From a virus: a DNA stretch of 24,975 nucleotides. The stretch covers positions 1 to 24,975 of the IMG/VR virus record IMGVR_UViG_3300025727_000050, one strand, 5' to 3'. Both the position numbers and the translations under genes were made by a program. Under the pieces are notes generated by a model. It saw nothing but the letters and a program-made list of their open reading frames with translations, was not told the origin of the DNA and searched no databases. Below are positions 21,288 to 24,975 of the stretch, piece after piece; position 1 is the first letter of the stretch; the number at the start of each line of letters is the position of its first letter.

Positions 21288-21830
21288 ATGAACTGGCCCG
21301 GACCCATAATAGATAAAGCACTTCAACAATCCGTTGATAGTGATGTAATAGATAAATTTGAAAAAATAAAGATACTTGTCGATACAGACACTAGAATATA
21401 TCTATATAAAGATGGAAATAAAGAAGAATTAAAGTCTGAATTTTTACACGGGACAAATAAAATATCTGAAGTGTGTAATATAATTATATATTTAATGACC
21501 AATGAGTTTGTAGATATAAATGAGAATACTGTTGGTACGCGATTAAACTTGTTACGAGATTTATTTAATACGTGTTCTAAAAAACTAAAATCCAATAAAA
21601 ACTATAAAAAGGACAAGTTATTTGTTAGTAAGGTTAGGCATACCATAAGATTTTCTATGTATCCATATTTTTACTCTAAAAAAATGCTATCAGGATTACA
21701 ATTAAAGAAACACGAGCCAAATAAAGAGAATTTGACGAAATGTAATGAGTTATGGAAGAAATACGGTGGAATCAAGGGTACTCCAAAATTAAAATTAGTT
21801 CGCCGTGGTAATTGGATGAAATATTTATAA
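21288..21830 (+). CDS. Protein of unknown function, possibly leaderless
   Basis: 180 residues. I recognise no domain. It is basic and mostly helical: FEKIKILVDTDTRIYLYKDG suggests a small beta hairpin, followed by helices around ISEVCNIIIYLMTNEF and NLLRDLFNTCSKKLKSN, and a very basic C-terminus (LKLVRRGNWMKYL). The only start near the promoter is ATG 21288, about 2 bases after the predicted transcription start, so the mRNA would lack an RBS. No alternative ATG, GTG or TTG is seen until about residue 70. The gene is followed by a promoter copy at 21836. Confidence 0.6.
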   Translation: MNWPGPIIDKALQQSVDSDVIDKFEKIKILVDTDTRIYLYKDGNKEELKSEFLHGTNKISEVCNIIIYLMTNEFVDINENTVGTRLNLLRDLFNTCSKKLKSNKNYKKDKLFVSKVRHTIRFSMYPYFYSKKMLSGLQLKKHEPNKENLTKCNELWKKYGGIKGTPKLKLVRRGNWMKYL

Positions 21831-21835
21831 AAAAC

Positions 21836-21887
21836 ACTTGACTTTACCATTTATTCGTAGTATATTACAACGTAACGAAAAAGGAAA
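21836..21887 (+). promoter_or_regulatory. Promoter cassette, copy 1 (52 bp, identical to 22639-22690)
   Basis: TTGACT (21838-21843), 17-base spacer, TATATT (21861-21866), then a short leader cgtaacgaaaaagga including the RBS. It is a complete sigma70-like promoter plus RBS duplicated exactly 803 bases downstream, so it drives 21890 and 22698 identically. Confidence 0.85.
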
Positions 21888-21889
21888 AG

Positions 21890-22162
21890 ATGATGAACTT
21901 AACATACACAACTAAAAAAGGTAAGACAACTTACTTAACGGCTTCAATCTCAAAAGAAACTGAAAAGGCTATGCTACTCTATTTTAGTGGATTTAAAACT
22001 GGGAACGAAATGTGGATTCCAAAATCTCAAATGACTACATTAGAAAATGGTGAAGTAGAGATACCAGCTTGGTTAGGTGGGAAAATACGACGTGAATTAA
22101 CTCACGTAAGTAATTGGAAACCTTATATGGATGACACTAACAGATACGCACCGTGGAGGTAA
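21890..22162 (+). CDS. Small protein of unknown function
   Basis: 90 residues, ATG 21890 (or 21893) after AAGGAAAA. It has a strand-rich N-terminus (NLTYTTKKGKTTYLTASISK), GFKTGNEMWIPKSQM, and an Arg/Trp-rich C-terminus (NWKPYMDDTNRYAPWR). I do not recognise a family. It is the first gene behind promoter copy 1, followed by two more small genes, and probably expressed early. Confidence 0.6.
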   Translation: MMNLTYTTKKGKTTYLTASISKETEKAMLLYFSGFKTGNEMWIPKSQMTTLENGEVEIPAWLGGKIRRELTHVSNWKPYMDDTNRYAPWR

Positions 22163-22167
22163 TGAAT

Positions 22168-22350
22168 ATGAAAAAAGAATGGATGTTTACATTTGAGAGT
22201 GGTGGATGGAATTCAGTATTTGCAGAGAGTAAGTCTGAAGCACGTAGACTTATGCTTAAAGAGTATGGTGATAGAAACCCTACCGCTAGTACTTTAAAAA
22301 CAGTTGAAGGTAATATGAGTGAATACCGTATGTTATTAGCGTCATTTTAA
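22168..22350 (+). CDS. Small protein of unknown function
   Basis: 60 residues. Start ATG 22168 fits GGAGGT at 22155-22160 (7-base spacing) better than ATG 22162, so the protein begins MKKEWMFTFESGGWNSVFAE. SKSEARRLMLKEYGDRNP forms a helix typical of small phage proteins with a strand-helix-strand fold. The RBS lies in the last codons of the upstream gene. Confidence 0.6.
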   Translation: MKKEWMFTFESGGWNSVFAESKSEARRLMLKEYGDRNPTASTLKTVEGNMSEYRMLLASF

Positions 22351-22363
22351 TAAGGAGAACGAT

Positions 22364-22627
22364 ATGAATAAAACCACCAAAAGAGAATTATTAACGAAAG
22401 TATTTGATTGGTTCGCAGACCGTTCCGATTGGAGAAGTCCAATTAACACAAACATATCATTCGCGATAATGGTAAATAATGGATGGTCAAAAGACTTGAT
22501 TAATGAAGCCATAGAGTTTTTTACAGCAACTACACCGACTTGGATTCCAGTTAGAGATAATGGATATTATGATGTTGAGTGGAATGTTAAGTCTCATGGA
22601 TACAGAATGGGACCCGCTGGAAGTTAA
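22364..22627 (+). CDS. Small protein of unknown function
   Basis: 87 residues with AGGAG at 22353-22357. Helical N-terminus (TTKRELLTKVFDWFADRSDW), then SFAIMVNNGWSKDLINEAIE, and an aromatic C-terminus (WIPVRDNGYYDVEWNVKSHG). I recognise no domain. It is the last gene of the promoter copy 1 unit; copy 2 begins 11 bases after its stop. Confidence 0.6.
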   Translation: MNKTTKRELLTKVFDWFADRSDWRSPINTNISFAIMVNNGWSKDLINEAIEFFTATTPTWIPVRDNGYYDVEWNVKSHGYRMGPAGS

Positions 22628-22638
22628 TTGAAGAAAGT

Positions 22639-22690
22639 ACTTGACTTTACCATTTATTCGTAGTATATTACAACGTAACGAAAAAGGAAA
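22639..22690 (+). promoter_or_regulatory. Promoter cassette, copy 2 (52 bp, identical to 21836-21887)
   Basis: TTGACT (22641-22646), 17-base spacer, TATATT (22664-22669) and the same leader and AAGGAAA. It drives the 22698 gene and the genes after it. Confidence 0.85.
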
Positions 22691-22697
22691 CTAAACA

Positions 22698-22889
22698 ATG
22701 AAAATAAATATGTTAAACGCCGATACCGGTGAAGTTGAAGTAAGAGAAGTGGATATTAATAATCCAGAATCTATTACAAACTTTGTAACTGAAACAAGAG
22801 GAACTCATAACTTATCAGATGAAGATACAGAAAAATTAATTGAATCTATATTTTCAACTGTTAGTTCAAGTATAGTAGGGGAGGCCTAA
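22698..22889 (+). CDS. Small acidic protein of unknown function
   Basis: 63 residues, acidic: INMLNADTGEVEVREVDINN, then a helix (LSDEDTEKLIESIFSTVSSS). First gene behind promoter copy 2. The acidic profile recalls DNA-mimic or host-takeover peptides, but nothing specific supports that. It ends 1 base before the next ATG, with GGGGAGG in its last codons serving as the next RBS. Confidence 0.55.
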   Translation: MKINMLNADTGEVEVREVDINNPESITNFVTETRGTHNLSDEDTEKLIESIFSTVSSSIVGEA

Positions 22890-22890
22890 T

Positions 22891-23211
22891 ATGAGTTACA
22901 ATAACAGTCCATTAAATACTAAAAATAGGATAAACTTTGTTACTAATGAAAAACCAGTATTAGAGTTTATTAAAAATTACCCAGTGGTTGAACTCACTAT
23001 GAGTGAATTCGTAGGAACTAAACGACAAACGATTGATGCTTATATAAATTGGTTAACTACTTATGGTAGCAATCATTCTAATTTAGGTGGTCGTCCTAAA
23101 ACAGTTAATTCACCATCATTTGGCAGTAAAACATTCTATAAATTTGATTGGAATGGAGTTAAGGGTTGGGCAGAAGTTTTTCAGTATTTAACAGATAGGG
23201 AAGGAAACTAA
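22891..23211 (+). CDS. Small protein, possible winged/helix-turn-helix DNA-binding protein
   Basis: 106 residues. VLEFIKNYPVVELTMSEFVG, followed by TKRQTIDAYINWLTTYG and the basic NLGGRPKTVNS, has the helix-turn-helix-like pattern of a small regulator, with the Arg-rich turn after the recognition helix. The C-terminus (FYKFDWNGVKGWAEVFQYLT) is aromatic. HTH assignment is tentative. Good RBS GGGGAGG at 22878-22884. Confidence 0.55.
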   Translation: MSYNNSPLNTKNRINFVTNEKPVLEFIKNYPVVELTMSEFVGTKRQTIDAYINWLTTYGSNHSNLGGRPKTVNSPSFGSKTFYKFDWNGVKGWAEVFQYLTDREGN

Positions 23212-23213
23212 TA

Positions 23214-23402
23214 ATGAAATTAACTACATTTGATGCGGTAATGATAGCCGAGGGTGTTATACCACCAACTAATAAACAAGAATGGATTGACTCGTGGCAG
23301 TTACTATTGGATGATGGAACTGTGTGGTCTTTACAGGGTTGGTTTGGAAGAATGGCTACAAGTTTATTAGACGCTGGAATGATTGTGGAGAAATCAAAAT
23401 GA
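23214..23402 (+). CDS. Small phage protein (AVMIAEG...LQGWFGR family), function unknown
   Basis: 62 residues, FDAVMIAEGVIPPTNKQEWI and LLDDGTVWSLQGWFGRMATS then LLDAGMI. I recognise this pattern from a widespread family of small phage proteins with no known function. RBS AAGGAAA at 23202-23208. Its stop overlaps the ATG of the lipoprotein gene (ATGA). Confidence 0.65.
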   Translation: MKLTTFDAVMIAEGVIPPTNKQEWIDSWQLLLDDGTVWSLQGWFGRMATSLLDAGMIVEKSK

Positions 23403-23926
23403 AAAGTATATTAATTAGTTTATTATTTTTTATATTTATAGGATGTTCAGACAATTCACCATTAAATCCAGTAGTTGAACCAGATGTAATTTCACTTGAA
23501 TTAGATTCAAGGTTGTTGGTAGATAATAATGGATATTACCATTTAGAGTTAAATCAAGGAAGTTGGCAAACAATTCATAGAATATCTGGTCACGCCTATT
23601 GGAATGATGAACCACTTGAAGTATTAAGAGTAAATTGGGAATCATCCCATTTTTGGTATATCGGAGATACTCTTGGGTATATTGTAAGGATGGGACTTAC
23701 AGATGATTTACAATATGTAAGTTATGATACGAGTTATGTGACTTGGTTTAATGGGTTTGAAGTTCCTGTGGTTAATTCAGTGAGTTACAGTAATTCTGAA
23801 GGAGAAGTAAATACGATGTTTGCCCCTGTTCGGTCTATGTTGGGGGATACTGTTACAGTCTGGGCATATTATTGGAATAATGATTATAAAATTGTAACCC
23901 AATCAATTGAGATTGTTTTAGATTAA
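23399..23926 (+). CDS. Phage-encoded lipoprotein, beta-rich
   Basis: 175 residues from ATG 23399, chosen because it opens a clear lipoprotein signal (MKSILISLLFFIFIGCSDNS; lipobox FIGC, lipidated Cys 16) with GGAG at 23387-23390; the longer frame start at 23324 lies in the previous gene. The mature part is beta-rich: a proline linker (SPLNPVVEPD), LLVDNNGYYHLELNQGSWQT and IHRISGHAYWNDEPLEVLRV, perhaps one or two Ig-like domains. It would be placed in the host envelope. A superinfection-exclusion role is plausible by analogy to phage T5 Llp but not shown. Confidence 0.75.
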   Translation: MKSILISLLFFIFIGCSDNSPLNPVVEPDVISLELDSRLLVDNNGYYHLELNQGSWQTIHRISGHAYWNDEPLEVLRVNWESSHFWYIGDTLGYIVRMGLTDDLQYVSYDTSYVTWFNGFEVPVVNSVSYSNSEGEVNTMFAPVRSMLGDTVTVWAYYWNNDYKIVTQSIEIVLD

Positions 23927-23944
23927 ATAAAAAAGGAGTTAGAA

Positions 23945-24862
23945 ATGAAAAAGACACTATTAACCATACTATCACTTTTACTGATTGTTGGGTGTTCCCA
24001 AAAACCAGTAGATGAAACCACATTGATTGAAAAAGATGGTGTGATGTATTTACCTGATTCTGATTCACCGTATAGTGGTGAGGTATTCACTAATTATTCA
24101 AGTGGTGAAAAAGAATATCAAGGAACTTATGAGAATGGATTATTAGTTACATATTCTTATTTGAATAAAGATGGGAGTGTGAAAGAACCAGTCAATATGG
24201 AAACCTTAATTGATCGTGGTGGAAATTTATTTGAGATTAATGGACAAAAACCATATACTGGTGATGTTTTTGAATTGTATGATAATGGAAATAGAAAACT
24301 TTCTGGAATACTTAAAGGTGGAAAATTGGTTAGTCGAACAGAGTGGGATTATTATAAAAATGGACAAAAACATGAGGAATGGACTTATAAAAAAGGTGTT
24401 TTAGATGGATTATACGTTATATGGTATAAAAACGGACAAAAACAGTATCAGGTGGAATATATCGACGGGAAAGAAATTGATTCTTTTGATACTTGGAATG
24501 AAGACGGTGAAATAATGGTGAAAAATGGGACTGGATTAAATATTTGGTTCCATGAAAATGGACAAAAAAGTGTTAAAACTACATTTATTAATGGTAAAAA
24601 AGATGGACCATCCACTCAATGGTATGAAGATGGACAGATAAAATCTGAAGAAACTTACAAGGATGGGAAAAATGATGGATTAGTTACTTGGTGGTATGAA
24701 AATGGACAAATGGAACAAGAAGTCACTTACAAGGATGGGGAATTCGATGGAAAATTGGAAGGGTGGGATGAGAATGGACAGAAACGGTTGGAAAAAACTT
24801 ACAAGGATGGGAATCAGATTTCTTCCAAATGTTGGGATGAAGAGGGAAATGAATGTGAATGA
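23945..24862 (+). CDS. Phage-encoded lipoprotein with MORN/YwqK-like repeats
   Basis: 305 residues. Lipoprotein signal MKKTLLTILSLLLIVGCSQK with lipobox LIVGC (Cys 17). The mature protein has a duplicated unit (LIEKDGVMYLPDSDSPYSGE and LIDRGGNLFEINGQKPYTGD). About seven to nine repeats of the form WYxNGQxxxExxYKDGxxDG follow, the MORN-variant pattern found in bacterial YwqK-type proteins. The sequence acttacaaggatggg is repeated in DNA (near 24653, 24725, 24797). Such lipoproteins are typical of FCB-group bacteria, so this may be host-derived. The function on a phage (surface masking, exclusion) is unknown. RBS AAGGAG at 23932-23937. Confidence 0.85.
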   Translation: MKKTLLTILSLLLIVGCSQKPVDETTLIEKDGVMYLPDSDSPYSGEVFTNYSSGEKEYQGTYENGLLVTYSYLNKDGSVKEPVNMETLIDRGGNLFEINGQKPYTGDVFELYDNGNRKLSGILKGGKLVSRTEWDYYKNGQKHEEWTYKKGVLDGLYVIWYKNGQKQYQVEYIDGKEIDSFDTWNEDGEIMVKNGTGLNIWFHENGQKSVKTTFINGKKDGPSTQWYEDGQIKSEETYKDGKNDGLVTWWYENGQMEQEVTYKDGEFDGKLEGWDENGQKRLEKTYKDGNQISSKCWDEEGNECE

Positions 24863-24926
24863 AGTGTATCTCTTAGATGCAAATAGATTTTCTCGTAGTT
24901 ATATGAATAATATCATCAGTAATTAA
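24849..24926 (+). CDS. Possible very small ORF after the MORN lipoprotein
   Basis: 25 codons, MNVNEVYLLDANRFSRSYMN then NIISN, overlapping the end of the lipoprotein gene, with GAGGG just upstream (24842-24846). Too short to be sure; it may be chance. The remaining 49 bases to the window end show nothing I can assign. Confidence 0.25.
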   Translation: MNVNEVYLLDANRFSRSYMNNIISN

Positions 24927-24975
24927 CAAAAAAAGATGGACATAAATCACCCATTTCTCATCGGTATAACTCTGA

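Noticed and set aside
21500-21530. Exact T4 late promoter box TATAAATA
   Set aside because: Near matches such as gtagatataaatgag (about 21510) and gatataaataag (about 7619) fall inside coding sequence and not before genes, so I treat them as chance.
21288-24862. Calling the small genes after 21288 a named anti-defence island
   Set aside because: Apart from the lipoproteins and one small phage family, no protein shows a recognisable anti-restriction or anti-CRISPR motif; position alone is not enough.
1-24975. tRNA genes
   Set aside because: I saw no cloverleaf with a GTTCGA-type T-loop in the intergenic gaps; gaps are too short for most candidates. A tRNAscan run would settle this.

Overview
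This window is a 25 kb piece of a large, AT-rich, tailed-phage genome with T4-type (myovirus) head morphogenesis. All confident genes are on the + strand, tightly packed, and almost all have an AGGAG-type ribosome binding site. Landmarks in T4 order are: large terminase (1795-3372), portal gp20 (4166-6025), prohead protease gp21 (8948-9562), acidic scaffold gp22 (17510-18793) and major capsid protein gp23 (18834-20474). The small-protein repertoire suggests an uncultured, probably marine phage. The two lipoproteins at the right end suggest a Gram-negative host, possibly of the FCB/Marinimicrobia type; this host guess is weak inference.

Layout. 2-1794: 3' end of a NUMOD3/zinc-finger homing endonuclease, then four small phage genes, two of them membrane/coiled-coil proteins. 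1795-6025: terminase and portal with a homing endonuclease between them. 6083-16091: an expanded head-core region with about 15 mostly small genes around the gp21 protease, ending with a ribosomal protein bS21 homologue and a terminator. 16138-17325: a 5'-truncated homing endonuclease. 17510-20474: scaffold and capsid, followed by a strong terminator. 20569-21213: an HNH endonuclease. 21251-24862: small genes of unknown function behind three sigma70-like promoters (two are identical 52-bp copies), ending with two lipoproteins.

The most interesting part is 6936-15804. Nearly every protein there begins with a short basic amphipathic leader of one of two main types, MKITKTQLRxxIREEI...LxE or MLKLKKLINE. 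Each leader ends in an (L/I/V)xE motif, like the T4 capsid targeting sequence that gp21 removes inside the prohead. Two genes (10141-12147 and 12308-13594) look like polyproteins: strings of unrelated 60-90-residue modules separated by ESVNE/ESINE sites. The sites are conserved even at the DNA level, and the same kind of site (LIDE) lies at residue 64 of the capsid protein, matching the T4 gp23 processing position. My reading is a modular system for loading many small proteins into the capsid, where gp21 would release them for possible co-injection with the DNA. This is inference from sequence. The module array shows recent evolution: a stop-loss fusion with a fossil RBS/start, a frameshifted terminal module, an in-frame UGA just upstream of the first polyprotein, and a 50-bp exact repeat between paralogues.
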